DNA of 64,000 nucleotides. Origin: Fulvivirga lutea. GTDB lineage: Bacteria; Bacteroidota; Bacteroidia; Cytophagales; Cyclobacteriaceae. The notes beneath the pieces were generated by a model. The model saw nothing but the letters and a program-made list of their open reading frames with translations. It was not told the origin of the DNA and did no database searches. The stretch covers positions 124,001-188,000 of the forward strand of contig NZ_CP070608.1 of the NCBI RefSeq assembly GCF_017068455.1. The letters are read 5' to 3'. Position numbers and translations under genes: made by a program. Below are positions 24,475 through 34,048 of this stretch, in pieces; positions within the stretch are counted from its first letter, which is position 1, and each line of letters begins with the position of its first letter.

Positions 24475-26949
24475 CTATTCGTTCAAGCTGTTCAATAATT
24501 GTTCCAAACTATATTCATCAGGAATTAAAACTTCTCTTGCCTTACTTCCTTCAAACGGACCAACGATTCCCGCTGCTTCTAACTGATCAATAATTCTGCC
24601 AGCTCTATTATATCCAAGCTTTAATTTACGCTGAATTAATGAGGTACTACCCTGTTGATGCATAACTATTACACGGGCGGCATCATCAAACATCGCATCA
24701 CGATCCGATAAATCCACTTCGCCAACACCCGTGCTATCGCCTTCTCCTACATATTCGGGCAGCATATAGGCCGATTCGTAACCACGCTGGTTTCCAATAT
24801 ATTCACATATTCTGTCCACTTCCTCCGTATCAACAAAAGCGCATTGGATGCGAATCAGATCCGACCCTTGTGATAAAAGCATATCACCCATACCTATCAA
24901 CTGATCTGCACCACCTGTATCAAGAATGGTTCTTGAATCGATTTTTGAAGTTACTCTAAATGATAACCTAGCCGGGAAATTAGCCTTGATAATACCTGTA
25001 ATAACGTTTACCGAAGGTCTTTGAGTAGCAACCACCAGATGAATACCAATGGCCCTTGCTAACTGTGCCAATCTGGCGATAGGCGTCTCAACTTCCTTAC
25101 CGGCTGTCATCATCAAATCGGCTAACTCATCAATTACCAATACGATGTACGGTAAGAATCTATGTCCTTTTTCTGGATTTAGTCTGCGCTTAATAAATTT
25201 GGCATTATACTCTTTCAGATTTCTTGCGCCTGCCTCTTTTAGTAAATCGTAGCGGTTATCCATTTCAATACATAAAGAATTTAATGTATTGATTACTTTT
25301 TTAGTATCCGTGATAATGGCCTCTTCGCCATCAGGCAACATAGCTAAAAAGTGGCGTTCTATTTTGTTGAAGAGTGTCAATTCCACTTTCTTAGGATCAA
25401 CCAAAACAAACTTCAGTTGAGATGGGTGCTTTTTATAAAGCAATGAAGTTAATAGCACATTTAACCCAACAGATTTACCCTGACCAGTAGCTCCTGCCAT
25501 TAATATGTGAGGCATTTTGGCTAAGTCGATAACATGCACTTCGTTAGAAATGGTTTTACCAAGCGCAACAGGTAGTTCCTTATCGCTCTTCATAAACTTT
25601 TCGGTAGAAAGCACCGAGCGGATGCCCACCATCTCGCTATTTTTATTTGGCACTTCAATACCAATGGTTCCTTTACCCGGAATGGGAGCAATAATACGAA
25701 TACCAAGTGCTGCAAGGCTCAAGGCAATATCGTCTTCCAGGTTTTTGATTTTGGAGATCTTAATACCAGCTTCCGGAACAATTTCATAAAGTGTTACAGT
25801 GGGGCCAATGGTTGCTTTAATACTATTAATGCCAATTTTAAAATTGACAAGTGTTTCGATAATCTTATCCTTATTGGCTTCAAGCTCCTCCTTAGTTACC
25901 TGAGCTTTGCTGTTATCGTGATCGTCAAGTAATTCGAGAGTCGGATATTTATATGAGCCGAGATCTAAAGTAGGGTCATAGTTCTCCTGTGAATCTGCCG
26001 TTTTCTCTTCATTCTTTTCCTCTTCTACTTCAAACGCAGGCTGTGGCTCTTCTTTTTCCGGTAACTCTACATCCAATTCAAGATTCGGCTCTTCCTTCTT
26101 CTTTGTAGTATTTGTTGGCTTAGGTGCTTCAAAAACTACCTCGTTTTCCTGCTCATCTTCCTTTTCTTGTTCTGGCTCTTCAACTTTTTCCTCTTTGTTT
26201 TTTACTACCCAGGATTCACTTTCATCTTCATTCTCCTCACTTTCCTCATCGTCCTCAAGTAAGTCGCCATCATCCTCTTGTTCTTTGTCAGCTACAATTT
26301 CATCACCATCTACCACGGTTTTACTCTGCAAACCAATGAGAGTAGTGACATTGAAAAAATAGATAACGAATACTAAAAAAGTGAAGATTAAGAACAGTAA
26401 CGTTCCCCACCCAATTAACCCTTCGAAAACTATAGCTAATTCGTAACCTATGCCTCCACTCAAAAATCCCCATTCAGAAACTCCCTCAGAATTATAAACG
26501 GAGTAACCCAATAAAAGGCTTAGCCAAATAGTGAAAAACAAGCAAAAGGTTAACGTTGATTTAACGGAGATAATCTCTCTTTTAAAAACAATCTTATGGC
26601 CCATGATAAACAGCAATGGTGGTGTGAAGAATGCAGCCAAACCAAACCACCTAAAAATGAAATTATGCGAGATGATGGCACCATACAGCCCCAGCCAGTT
26701 TTCAGCCTCTCTTCCAGATTGTATAACACCCGTTTCTTTAATGGCCTCCACAACACTTTGATCTGCCTTACCTGTAAATAAATAAGAAATAAAAGCAACA
26801 AAAAGATAGAAGGCACTGATCATTAAGAAAAAGCCAACGGCTAGCTGAAATCTTTTATCTTTAATGAATGCTAGATTCAGTTTTAGCCTTGAGCCTTTCT
26901 CTTTTTTTGATTCCTTGAAAGTGTTGGATTTGTAGGTGTTTTTGGCCAT
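24475..26949 (-). CDS. ftsK: DNA translocase FtsK
   Basis: 824 residues. Four N-terminal membrane helices (within about 30-200) anchor it at the septum. An acidic Glu/Asp-rich linker (about 220-330) leads to the alpha and beta motor domains with Walker A GATGQGKSV near 484-492, Walker B LVIDELADLM and RPSVNVITGIIKANFPAR. A C-terminal winged-helix gamma domain (about 755-824, QRKLKLGYNRAGRIIDQLEA) reads chromosome polarity sequences. It pumps the terminus region and works with XerCD at dif; xerD lies about 2 kb away. A -7 box is at 26963. Confidence 0.96.
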   Translation of the reverse strand: MAKNTYKSNTFKESKKEKGSRLKLNLAFIKDKRFQLAVGFFLMISAFYLFVAFISYLFTGKADQSVVEAIKETGVIQSGREAENWLGLYGAIISHNFIFRWFGLAAFFTPPLLFIMGHKIVFKREIISVKSTLTFCLFFTIWLSLLLGYSVYNSEGVSEWGFLSGGIGYELAIVFEGLIGWGTLLFLIFTFLVFVIYFFNVTTLIGLQSKTVVDGDEIVADKEQEDDGDLLEDDEESEENEDESESWVVKNKEEKVEEPEQEKEDEQENEVVFEAPKPTNTTKKKEEPNLELDVELPEKEEPQPAFEVEEEKNEEKTADSQENYDPTLDLGSYKYPTLELLDDHDNSKAQVTKEELEANKDKIIETLVNFKIGINSIKATIGPTVTLYEIVPEAGIKISKIKNLEDDIALSLAALGIRIIAPIPGKGTIGIEVPNKNSEMVGIRSVLSTEKFMKSDKELPVALGKTISNEVHVIDLAKMPHILMAGATGQGKSVGLNVLLTSLLYKKHPSQLKFVLVDPKKVELTLFNKIERHFLAMLPDGEEAIITDTKKVINTLNSLCIEMDNRYDLLKEAGARNLKEYNAKFIKRRLNPEKGHRFLPYIVLVIDELADLMMTAGKEVETPIARLAQLARAIGIHLVVATQRPSVNVITGIIKANFPARLSFRVTSKIDSRTILDTGGADQLIGMGDMLLSQGSDLIRIQCAFVDTEEVDRICEYIGNQRGYESAYMLPEYVGEGDSTGVGEVDLSDRDAMFDDAARVIVMHQQGSTSLIQRKLKLGYNRAGRIIDQLEAAGIVGPFEGSKAREVLIPDEYSLEQLLNSLNE

Positions 26950-26962
26950 TCTGTCAAAAATA

Positions 26963-26970
26963 CAAAGCTA
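26963..26970 (-). promoter_or_regulatory. -7 box of ftsK
   Basis: TAGCTTTG, an exact TAnnTTTG, with predicted leader of about 10 nt before ATG 26949. No clear -33. Confidence 0.45.
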
Positions 26971-27027
26971 TTGAATATTATGAAATCGTGTTCTGATAAT
27001 ATATAATTTTATGAAAATGAAGTTAAA

Positions 27028-28110
27028 TTATAATCTCCCATCATACTTCAGTAGATCAACGATCAGTTTGTCCATCAATTTGGGTATACCTGATTCCATG
27101 GAATTTGTAGTAACAAGATAGGCTCTATTAATTTCAGGGGCTAACCACACTACGCTATACCACATGGTATTGCTTCCATTATGGGTATACACCCTTTCTC
27201 CACCCCATTTTCTTTCTACAATTCTCCATCCAAGTTTGTAAGAATTAGAACTTGATTGTATTTGATGTAAATAAGAGGCACTTAATTTACTTTCATTGGG
27301 TAGTTTCAAGTGTTCCTGAATAAATTTTGACCAATCAATTAAATTAGCATGCACTCGTCCAGCAGGCCCTAAAGCTTCGGCATTGTCTCCATATGAAGGT
27401 CTCCATGAGCCATTTTTTCTGATATGACCAGTTGGTGCATTGTAATCTCCTTTATTTATTACAGGCCCAAAACCAGCCGAAAACATGTCCAATTTATTAA
27501 AAATATAAATTCTGATAAGCTCTTCCCATGAATTACCTGTGACTCTTTCAAGCATACATGCTGCTACCATAAAGCCAAGATTGGAATAGATAAATTGACC
27601 TTTCTTGTGTGGGCTTGTATTTAATAAGTTTTCCTTTAATAAGGCGAGCCTTCTCTCTCTGATCTCCAATTCTTCATACGCCCACCAATCTGAAGCATTG
27701 GCTGCAATACCAGAGGTATGAGATAATAACTCAATGAGTGTAACAAAATGATAATCAGCATGAATACTATCAACTAAATCTGGAAAGACTTCAATGAGTT
27801 TTGTTTTATAAGAGATTTTACCCTCATCAACAAGACTTCCTGCCAATGCAGCTGTCATTGATTTTGTACAAGAACCCAAATGAAAGGCATCATCAGTTTG
27901 TATAGATGTAGAACTGTTCCATATCCTCACACCAGAAACAGCAAAATCAAGTACACTATCTTTTGAGATAATTGAGACCCCCGCACCGGGTATCTCCCAT
28001 TCTTTAACTCGATTAGCTAATAATGCAGTAAGATTTTCATCAACTGGCTGAGAACAGGAGGAACTATAAAGGACAGCAATTATAAATATGCTTTTTAATA
28101 CCGTTGTCAT
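27028..28110 (-). CDS. Serine hydrolase, class C beta-lactamase/esterase family
   Basis: 360 residues with an N-terminal export signal ending YSSSCSQ; the Cys at 19 may be lipidated, but the lipobox is poor. Catalytic motifs: SxxK as Ser 80-Cys-Thr-Lys 83 (LGSCTKSM), YxN in FIYSNLGF, and HxG as YTHNGSN replacing KTG, which is typical of esterases and DD-peptidase-like members rather than true beta-lactamases. Periplasmic. It overlaps pyrD by 4 nt, with no evident functional link. Confidence 0.88.
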   Translation of the reverse strand: MTTVLKSIFIIAVLYSSSCSQPVDENLTALLANRVKEWEIPGAGVSIISKDSVLDFAVSGVRIWNSSTSIQTDDAFHLGSCTKSMTAALAGSLVDEGKISYKTKLIEVFPDLVDSIHADYHFVTLIELLSHTSGIAANASDWWAYEELEIRERRLALLKENLLNTSPHKKGQFIYSNLGFMVAACMLERVTGNSWEELIRIYIFNKLDMFSAGFGPVINKGDYNAPTGHIRKNGSWRPSYGDNAEALGPAGRVHANLIDWSKFIQEHLKLPNESKLSASYLHQIQSSSNSYKLGWRIVERKWGGERVYTHNGSNTMWYSVVWLAPEINRAYLVTTNSMESGIPKLMDKLIVDLLKYDGRL

Positions 28111-29135
28111 TTAAGAATAGTCCTATTAATATCCTTAATTAATTTGGGGCCTTCGTAGATAAACCCGGTATAAACCTGCACAAGTGAAGCGCCAGCATTG
28201 AGTTTTTCAATGGCATCTTCTGCCGACATGATACCACCAACACCTATTATTGGAAATTCCGGCCCAAGATTTTTTCTTAAATATTTAATTACTTCAGTAG
28301 ATTTTTCTTTCACCGGTTTACCACTTACCCCACCTGCACCTATTGCGGCTACTTCTTCTGTTGAAGTGATGAGCCCCTCTCTGGAGATGGTCGTATTTGT
28401 AGCAATCAAACCATCTAGCTTTACTTCTTTGGCAATATCAACAATATCTTGCAACTGCTCGTCCGTTAAATCAGGGGCAATTTTCAACAATAGAGGCTTC
28501 CTTATAGCGCGTTCATTATTCAAGGCCTGAAGTTTGGAAAGTATTTCAGTTAAAGGCCCTTTATCCTGTAAAGCTCTAAGATTTGGCGTATTAGGTGAAC
28601 TAACATTCACCACAAAATAATCTACGTGATCAAACAGCTCATTGAATGTAATTTCATAATCCCTGAAGGCTTCTTCATTTGGAGTTACTTTATTTTTACC
28701 AATGTTTCCTCCAACCAAAATAGATGAGTTTCTACTTTTTAATCTTTTTACCGCAGCTTCAACCCCTTGATTATTAAAGCCCATTCTGTTGATAATAGCT
28801 TGATCTTTTTTTAGCCTAAATAACCTTGGCTTGTCATTCCCGGGCTGTCCCTTAGGTGTAAGTGTTCCTATTTCAATAAACCCAAAACCAAAGCAAGCCA
28901 GCTGATCAATTAACTTCGCATCTTTATCAAAACCTGCGGCTAAACCAACCGGGTTAGGAAATTTAAGTCCAAAATATTCTCGCTCTAATTTTTCATCCTT
29001 TGATTGATACATGAACTTCCACAGACTGCTCATCCCTGGAATAAACGACAAAAATTTGATCATCGAAAAAGTGAAGTGATGCACCTTTTCCGGATCAAAA
29101 AGGAATAATATTGGGCGAATTAAAGCTTTATACAC
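28107..29135 (-). CDS. pyrD: Dihydroorotate dehydrogenase (quinone), class 2
   Basis: 342 residues. It oxidises dihydroorotate to orotate with FMN and passes electrons to the quinone pool at the inner membrane. Class 2 signs: N-terminal amphipathic extension ([20 protein letters not shown]), [16 protein letters not shown], the catalytic Ser in [37 protein letters not shown] and [12 protein letters not shown]. It is the first gene of the pair with the serine hydrolase. A -7 box TAAATTTG lies at 29162-29169. Confidence 0.95.
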   Translation of the reverse strand: MYKALIRPILFLFDPEKVHHFTFSMIKFLSFIPGMSSLWKFMYQSKDEKLEREYFGLKFPNPVGLAAGFDKDAKLIDQLACFGFGFIEIGTLTPKGQPGNDKPRLFRLKKDQAIINRMGFNNQGVEAAVKRLKSRNSSILVGGNIGKNKVTPNEEAFRDYEITFNELFDHVDYFVVNVSSPNTPNLRALQDKGPLTEILSKLQALNNERAIRKPLLLKIAPDLTDEQLQDIVDIAKEVKLDGLIATNTTISREGLITSTEEVAAIGAGGVSGKPVKEKSTEVIKYLRKNLGPEFPIIGVGGIMSAEDAIEKLNAGASLVQVYTGFIYEGPKLIKDINRTILK

Positions 29136-29161
29136 AGAAACGGACTTAGATTAATTTGGCG

Positions 29162-29169
29162 CAAATTTA
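29162..29169 (-). promoter_or_regulatory. -7 box of pyrD
   Basis: TAAATTTG, exact match to TAnnTTTG; leader of about 22 nt to ATG 29135. It lies in the 54-nt gap after xerD; the -33 element is not obvious. Confidence 0.45.
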
Positions 29170-29189
29170 GCCTTTTGAAGTTAAGGTCG

Positions 29190-30089
29190 TTAACTCCGAG
29201 GGTGAAATTCCTGAATTACCTGCTTTAAGTAATCACGATCCAGATGGGTGTAAATTTCTGTGGTTGTGATGGACTCGTGGCCTAACATTTCTTGCACTGC
29301 CCTTAAGTCAGCACCGCCTTCAATAAGATGTGTGGCAAATGAATGCCTAAATGTATGCGGACTAATGTTCTTTTTAATGCCAGCTGCTTTTGCCAGATTT
29401 TTAATGATGGTGAAAATCATCACCCTAGTCAATTTCTTACCTCTCCTATTTAAAAAAGCAAAATTCTCCTGTCCGGACTGAATTGGAACATGTACTCGCA
29501 CTTCTCTTCTGTAGATGTTCAAATATTTAAGGGCATCTTTTCCAATGGGTACCAAGCGCTCCTTGTCTCCTTTCCCAATTACCCTTAAGAAGCCAATGTC
29601 TTCTAAAATATTGGTTAATCTTAAATCTATGAGTTCTGAAACCCGAAGCCCGGAGCTATACAAAACTTCTAACATTGCCCTATTTCGCTGGCCTTCGGGT
29701 GTTGAATGATCTATTGCTTCAAACAACTTTTCAATCTCACTAAAGTCTAAGGTATCCGGTAGCTTTCTACCAAGCTTAGGGCCTTCAATCAATGCCGTAG
29801 GATCATTATCCATCAAATCTTCAAAGATCAGGTATTTATAGAATGCCTTTATTCCTGATAGTATTCTTGCCTGCGAATGCGCTGATAACCCCAACTCATT
29901 CACGTAAGCCAAAAAACCCTGAAGTTGATTGCCTGTTACTTTGAGCGGGTCTATCTGCTCACCAGAAATATCAAAGTATTGAGCTAGTTTTTCAATATCC
30001 CTAACATAGGCCTCAATGGAGTTTGGCGAAAGTGATCGTTCCAATCTAAGATAATTCTTGAAAAGTTTGATTTGCGCAGCCCAACTCAT
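29190..30089 (-). CDS. xerD: Tyrosine recombinase XerD
   Basis: 299 residues, standard length. N-terminal SAM-like DNA-binding domain (1-100) and catalytic domain with the full set: Arg 149 (SSGLRVSEL), Lys 173 ([11 protein letters not shown]), His 245 and Arg 248 ([11 protein letters not shown]), His 271 ([15 protein letters not shown]) and nucleophile Tyr 280. It resolves chromosome dimers at dif. Housekeeping type: no mobile element around it. Divergent from aroQ. Confidence 0.93.
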   Translation of the reverse strand: MSWAAQIKLFKNYLRLERSLSPNSIEAYVRDIEKLAQYFDISGEQIDPLKVTGNQLQGFLAYVNELGLSAHSQARILSGIKAFYKYLIFEDLMDNDPTALIEGPKLGRKLPDTLDFSEIEKLFEAIDHSTPEGQRNRAMLEVLYSSGLRVSELIDLRLTNILEDIGFLRVIGKGDKERLVPIGKDALKYLNIYRREVRVHVPIQSGQENFAFLNRRGKKLTRVMIFTIIKNLAKAAGIKKNISPHTFRHSFATHLIEGGADLRAVQEMLGHESITTTEIYTHLDRDYLKQVIQEFHPRS

Positions 30090-30180
30090 GAGGATTGAAA
30101 TTAATGCTTTTCAATTGAATTCATGAAAAATATCTGAAACGAATGCTGTAAAGTAAGAATATTGTAGTTTTAACAATAAG

Positions 30181-30609
30181 ATGAAGATTTTAATCATTAA
30201 CGGTCCAAATTTAAACTTGCTAGGCAAAAGAGAGCCCGAAATTTATGGGGCTACCTCTTTTGAAGACTTCTTAAAAGAGTTGAAAGCAGAGTTTTCTCAA
30301 ACGACTATTGAGTATTATCAAAGCAACGTAGAAGGTGAGCTCATAAATAAAATTCAGGAAGTGGGTTTTAGTTATAATGGCATTGTATTAAACGGTGGCG
30401 CATACACACATACATCTGTAGCAATTGCCGATGCTATAGCCGCAATAGAAACACCTGTTATTGAAGTTCATATCAGCAATATTTATAAGCGAGAAGAATA
30501 TCGACATATTTCACTAACAGGTAAAAACTGCGCTGGTGTTATCACTGGCCTTGGCCTTGATGGTTACAGACTTGCCATTGAACATTTGATCAGAAAGGAG
30601 GCTTCATGA
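30181..30609 (+). CDS. aroQ: 3-dehydroquinate dehydratase, type II
   Basis: 142 residues. It converts 3-dehydroquinate to 3-dehydroshikimate in aromatic amino acid synthesis. Motifs: NGPNLNLLGKREPEIYG with Arg 17 and catalytic Tyr 22, LNGGAYTHTSVA, and EVHISNIYKREEYRH with His 97. Forms dodecamers in other species. It overlaps the following aminotransferase gene by 4 nt (ATGA). Confidence 0.95.
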   Translation: MKILIINGPNLNLLGKREPEIYGATSFEDFLKELKAEFSQTTIEYYQSNVEGELINKIQEVGFSYNGIVLNGGAYTHTSVAIADAIAAIETPVIEVHISNIYKREEYRHISLTGKNCAGVITGLGLDGYRLAIEHLIRKEAS

Positions 30610-31664
30610 TCAGCTTCTACCCCGGCCCATCTAAAGTTGAGAACAAACTTTCTGAATACTTTGCAGAAGCACACTCGCAAGGTATACTGAGCATGAACCA
30701 CCGGAGTCCGGGTTGCATGCAACTAGTGGAAGAAACAAGCTCACTTATTAAGAAAAAATTAAATGTACCGGAAGAATATAGTATTTTTTACGTTTCAGCT
30801 GCCACTGAATGCTGGGAAATACTTGCGCAATCTTATGATGGTATTAGCTACCATTTTTACAATGGAAGCTTTGGTGAGAAATGGTTTAATGCCACTCGAA
30901 AAATTAAGCCTCAGGCCATTGGCTATCAGTTTGATTTAAGTAAAGAATTGAAACTAGGTGAGTTGGACCTTTCCATGGAAGAAGGCCTCATCTGTATCAC
31001 TCAAAATGAAACATCTAATGGCACCAGGGTTTCGAATAAGCGTATTGCAAAAGTTCGTAAAAAATACCCCGACCATTTAATTGCAATAGATGCCACCTCC
31101 TCTTTGGGCGGTGCTTTTCTTCAGATAGAAAATGCAGATATTTGGTATGCTTCGGTGCAAAAATGTTTTGGCCTTCCTGCAGGTATGGCTTTAATGATTT
31201 GTTCCCCAAAAGCTATAGAGGCGGCCATGAACTATGCTGAAAACAAGCATTATAATAGTTTGACATCCATCATTCAAAACATGGAGAAAAATCAAACAAC
31301 GCACACGCCAAATGTGGCAAACATTTATCTGCTCAACAGGGTAATGAATGAAAGAAAGAACATTTCTAAAGTTGCCAACAAACTTGAAAAAAGAGCTGCT
31401 GAGTTTTATGAGTTCATTGGCACAAAGGATATGGTTAATCCACTCGTTGATAAGAAAAACATTCGATCTAATACCGTTTTTTCAGTGAAAGGAAAACCAG
31501 AAAGTATAGAGCGTTTAAAGTCAAAAGCATTGGAGAAGGGACTTACTCTGGGTAATGGATATGGAGAGTGGAAAGGCCATACTTTCAGGGTGGCTAATTT
31601 CCCACAGATCACCAATAAAGAGATGAAAAAGCTGTTATCATTTTTAGATGAAAATCTCACATAG
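30606..31664 (+). CDS. Class V aminotransferase (SerC/alanine-glyoxylate type)
   Basis: 352 residues, PLP-dependent. Lys 186 in WYASVQKCFGLPAG is the Schiff-base lysine and Asp 162 in AIDATSSLGG the pyridine-nitrogen partner. The opening FYPGPSKV and SMNHRSPGC resemble phosphoserine aminotransferase, and TQNETSNGT matches its substrate loop. Phosphoserine or a related amino acid is the likely substrate. It is coupled to aroQ by a 4-nt overlap. Confidence 0.85.
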   Translation: MISFYPGPSKVENKLSEYFAEAHSQGILSMNHRSPGCMQLVEETSSLIKKKLNVPEEYSIFYVSAATECWEILAQSYDGISYHFYNGSFGEKWFNATRKIKPQAIGYQFDLSKELKLGELDLSMEEGLICITQNETSNGTRVSNKRIAKVRKKYPDHLIAIDATSSLGGAFLQIENADIWYASVQKCFGLPAGMALMICSPKAIEAAMNYAENKHYNSLTSIIQNMEKNQTTHTPNVANIYLLNRVMNERKNISKVANKLEKRAAEFYEFIGTKDMVNPLVDKKNIRSNTVFSVKGKPESIERLKSKALEKGLTLGNGYGEWKGHTFRVANFPQITNKEMKKLLSFLDENLT

Positions 31665-31679
31665 AATTAACATTTATCC

Positions 31680-31710
31680 TCTGTGAACTTGACTATTTAA
31701 ACTAGCTTTG
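31680..31710 (+). promoter_or_regulatory. Promoter of the MarC/rnhA pair
   Basis: TCTG (31680-31683), exactly 19 bp, TAGCTTTG (31703-31710). The ATG at 31715 lies only 4 nt past the -7 box, so the transcript is probably leaderless. Confidence 0.65.
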
Positions 31711-31714
31711 CAAA

Positions 31715-32287
31715 ATGATTACATTCAAGGACATTTTCTCAGTAACACTTATTCTATTCTCGGTGATAGATATCGTAGGATCAGTTCCAATTGTTATTGA
31801 TCTTAGAAAAAAACAAGGTAAAATTCATTCGGGCAGGGCTACTGTAATTTCAGGTGCTTTGATGATAGCTTTCTTATTTCTTGGGCAAAGTATTCTTAAG
31901 CTATTCGGTCTTGACGTAGGTTCTTTCGCGGTAGCCGGAGCAATTGTGATGTTTATCATTGCCATGGAAATGATCTTGGGTGTAACTTTATTTAGAAACG
32001 AGGGTGAAAGTAAAGCCGGGTCTATCGTTCCATTGGCATTCCCTCTTATTGCTGGTGCTGGAACATTAACAACCATTCTTTCATTAAGAGCGGTTTACGA
32101 AACTCCTAATATCCTTATTGGTATTGTAATCAATTTGATTTTTGTTTACATGGTATTGAAATCTACAAATTGGCTGGAACGAAAAATCGGTGAATCGGGC
32201 TTTAATATTTTGAGAAGGGTTTTTGGCATCATCTTATTGGCTATAGCTGTAAAAATATTTAAGGAACATATCGGCCTGATCGGATGA
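31715..32287 (+). CDS. MarC family membrane protein
   Basis: 190 residues with six hydrophobic helices. The family signature appears as LFSVIDIVGSVPIVI near the N-terminus and IVPLAFPLIAGAGTLTTIL in the middle. MarC proteins are inner-membrane proteins of unsettled transport function, once linked to multiple antibiotic resistance without good support. It overlaps rnhA by 4 nt. Confidence 0.9.
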   Translation: MITFKDIFSVTLILFSVIDIVGSVPIVIDLRKKQGKIHSGRATVISGALMIAFLFLGQSILKLFGLDVGSFAVAGAIVMFIIAMEMILGVTLFRNEGESKAGSIVPLAFPLIAGAGTLTTILSLRAVYETPNILIGIVINLIFVYMVLKSTNWLERKIGESGFNILRRVFGIILLAIAVKIFKEHIGLIG

Positions 32288-32742
32288 TTACCATCTACAC
32301 AGATGGAGCAGCTAAGGGCAACCCAGGCCCAGGCGGTTATGGTGTGGTTATGATGGCCAATGTAAATGGCAAACCCTACCGAAAAGAACTCAGTGAAGGC
32401 TTTAAAAATACCACAAATAACCGCATGGAATTACTTGCGGTGATTGTTGGTTTGGAAACTCTAAAGAAGCCGGGCACACCCGTTACCATCTATTCGGATA
32501 GCAAATACGTAGTAGATGCCGTTGAAAAAGGCTGGTTATGGAACTGGCAAAAGAAAGGTTTCAAAGGCAAAAAGAATATCGACTTATGGCAGCGCTTTAT
32601 TCCTTTATTCAAGCAGCACAAAGTGAAGTTTGTTTGGGTAAAAGGCCATGCAGGACTCAAGGAAAATGAGCGTTGCGATCAACTAGCAGTAGAAGCCGCA
32701 GAAGGTGGTGGGTTGAAGGATGATGTTGGCTATGAAGGCTAA
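32284..32742 (+). CDS. rnhA: Ribonuclease HI
   Basis: 152 residues. It cuts RNA in RNA-DNA hybrids, removing R-loops and primers. The DEDD metal site is complete: Asp 7 (YTDGAAKGNPGPGGYG), Glu 49 (NNRMEL), Asp 72 (YSDSKYV) and Asp 132 (ERCDQLA), with His 122 in VKGHAG. The basic protrusion WNWQKKGFKGKKNIDLW, which helps bind hybrid, is present. The stop abuts the convergent DUF456 stop as TAATTA. Confidence 0.95.
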   Translation: MITIYTDGAAKGNPGPGGYGVVMMANVNGKPYRKELSEGFKNTTNNRMELLAVIVGLETLKKPGTPVTIYSDSKYVVDAVEKGWLWNWQKKGFKGKKNIDLWQRFIPLFKQHKVKFVWVKGHAGLKENERCDQLAVEAAEGGGLKDDVGYEG

Positions 32743-33228
32743 TTAAAACAAATCAATAACCGCTTTTACAAAATAGTAAGTCATCATTAAGCTAGCAATC
32801 AGCTTAATCAGCGTTCCAAAAAGAAATCCGATAAATGAACCCCAGGCTGAGCGCATAGCCTCTTTACGCTCTCTGCCCACCATTAACTCGCCCACAAATG
32901 CACCTAACATTGGCCCGATTATAATGCCCAATGGTGGAAAGAATAATACTCCTAAAATAAGACCAACAACAGAACCTGAAACGCCCGCTCTGCTACCACC
33001 ATACTTTTTAGTGCCATACGTTGGCACCACATAATCTAGGCCTTGGGCAACGATTGTAACACCTGCCCAAATGAGCAGAAATTTGTTAGTAAATGGTGCC
33101 TGATCAGTTAATTGTAAAAGCAATAACCCAACATAGCTAAGTGGTGGGCCCGGAATAATGGGAAGAAAACATCCCAATATGCCAATGATCATTAACAGGC
33201 CGGAGAAGAGGTAAATTACTATGTCCAT
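32743..33228 (-). CDS. DUF456 family membrane protein
   Basis: 161 residues with four to five hydrophobic segments. Glycine-rich helices (GILGCFLPIIPGPPLSYVGL, GVSGSVVGLILGVLFFPPLG, IIGPMLGAFVGELMVG) match the DUF456 pattern. No function established. Convergent with rnhA with zero spacing. Confidence 0.82.
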   Translation of the reverse strand: MDIVIYLFSGLLMIIGILGCFLPIIPGPPLSYVGLLLLQLTDQAPFTNKFLLIWAGVTIVAQGLDYVVPTYGTKKYGGSRAGVSGSVVGLILGVLFFPPLGIIIGPMLGAFVGELMVGRERKEAMRSAWGSFIGFLFGTLIKLIASLMMTYYFVKAVIDLF

Positions 33229-33275
33229 ATTTCAAAATTGATAGTGACCAAAATAGAAAATTTGGTTGTATTCAT

Positions 33276-33746
33276 CTAATGCGGCCTATGGTCTCTTCTT
33301 CTAGGGTGAGAAGTTACTTTATTCATTATGGAGTCAAACATCTGCTGTTGTTTTGGGGTACAGTAACTCCTCAATTCATTGAAATGATTGAAGTTAGCTA
33401 GCTCCATTTCAGCATGCTTTTCACCAATTTTCTGAATGATATCTTTGGCCTCACTCTCGCTTTGTTCTTTTATTAGTGAGCTCAAGTCGTTTCTTAACTT
33501 CCTAATTTCTTTCTTAAGTGAGTTCATTTTTTCAAAATGCCTTCTTCTTGATTCCTCAAATTTCTTTGATTGCACTTCATCTAAACCAAGCTTTCGCTCA
33601 AAGTACATTTCATGCCGATGTTTGCCTGGGCCATCACCATCAAACCCTTTTTTTATATTCCACAAAAAGGCCAATGTAGTTAAATTGATGATAATCAATA
33701 TTCCTATTATTGCGACTAAAAATTTATTCTGTTTCATACTCTTCAA
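33276..33746 (-). CDS. Spy/CpxP-like periplasmic sensor, membrane-anchored
   Basis: 156 residues: one N-terminal membrane helix (about 8-28, uncleaved in appearance), then a His/Arg-rich helical domain. LTxxQ-like motifs appear as LGLDEVQSKKFEESRRRHF and CTPKQQQMFDSIM. Ends in a basic His-rich tail (RRRDHRPH). It resembles the CnrX/ZraP/CpxP group, which sense metal or misfolded protein for an extracytoplasmic sigma system. It overlaps the anti-sigma-like gene by about 20 nt and is the last gene of that operon. Confidence 0.72.
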   Translation of the reverse strand: MKSMKQNKFLVAIIGILIIINLTTLAFLWNIKKGFDGDGPGKHRHEMYFERKLGLDEVQSKKFEESRRRHFEKMNSLKKEIRKLRNDLSSLIKEQSESEAKDIIQKIGEKHAEMELANFNHFNELRSYCTPKQQQMFDSIMNKVTSHPRRRDHRPH

Positions 33747-34035
33747 TTAATGCATAATAACTTTCCGATTCTGGATAATACTGCTCCTTTAATTCTGTTA
33801 ATTGCTGTGTTTCATCGGCAGTACTATTCTCTCCACTAAAGGATAAGTAAACGCCAATATTTATTATCAATAGCGCTGTTAACATTGCCCAGCTTATCCC
33901 TTTCTGTTTGAATGAAAGAGATACATTTCTCTCCATTCTTGCCGCCAGTCGTGTGTAGAAAAATGGTTTTACATTAATAGTATCCATTTCATCGAGGCTA
34001 GATAATGTCTTTTCTATTTCTTCATTTCTATTCAT
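33724..34035 (-). CDS. Putative anti-sigma factor
   Basis: 103 residues: cytoplasmic N-terminal part (EEIEKTLSSLDEMDTINVKP, FFYTRLAARMERN), one membrane helix at about 49-67 (ISWAMLTALLIINIGVYL), and a short periplasmic acidic tail. This topology, the size, and the place directly after an ECF sigma gene (13-nt gap) make an anti-sigma role likely. No zinc-binding HXXXCXXC motif is present, so it is not a ZAS-type protein. Confidence 0.65.
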   Translation of the reverse strand: MNRNEEIEKTLSSLDEMDTINVKPFFYTRLAARMERNVSLSFKQKGISWAMLTALLIINIGVYLSFSGENSTADETQQLTELKEQYYPESESYYALIEEYETE

Positions 34036-34048
34036 AACATTTTGTTTA

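Noticed and set aside
26124-26339. Plus-strand frame opposite the ftsK linker.
   Set aside because: A shadow of the Glu/Asp-rich linker codons.
27028-28110. The serine hydrolase as an antibiotic-resistance beta-lactamase.
   Set aside because: The third motif is HNG, not KTG, as in esterase-like members; resistance is not supported.
29190-30089. The tyrosine recombinase as a sign of an integrated element.
   Set aside because: It has XerD length and motifs, lies among housekeeping genes, and no att-like repeats or phage genes are near.
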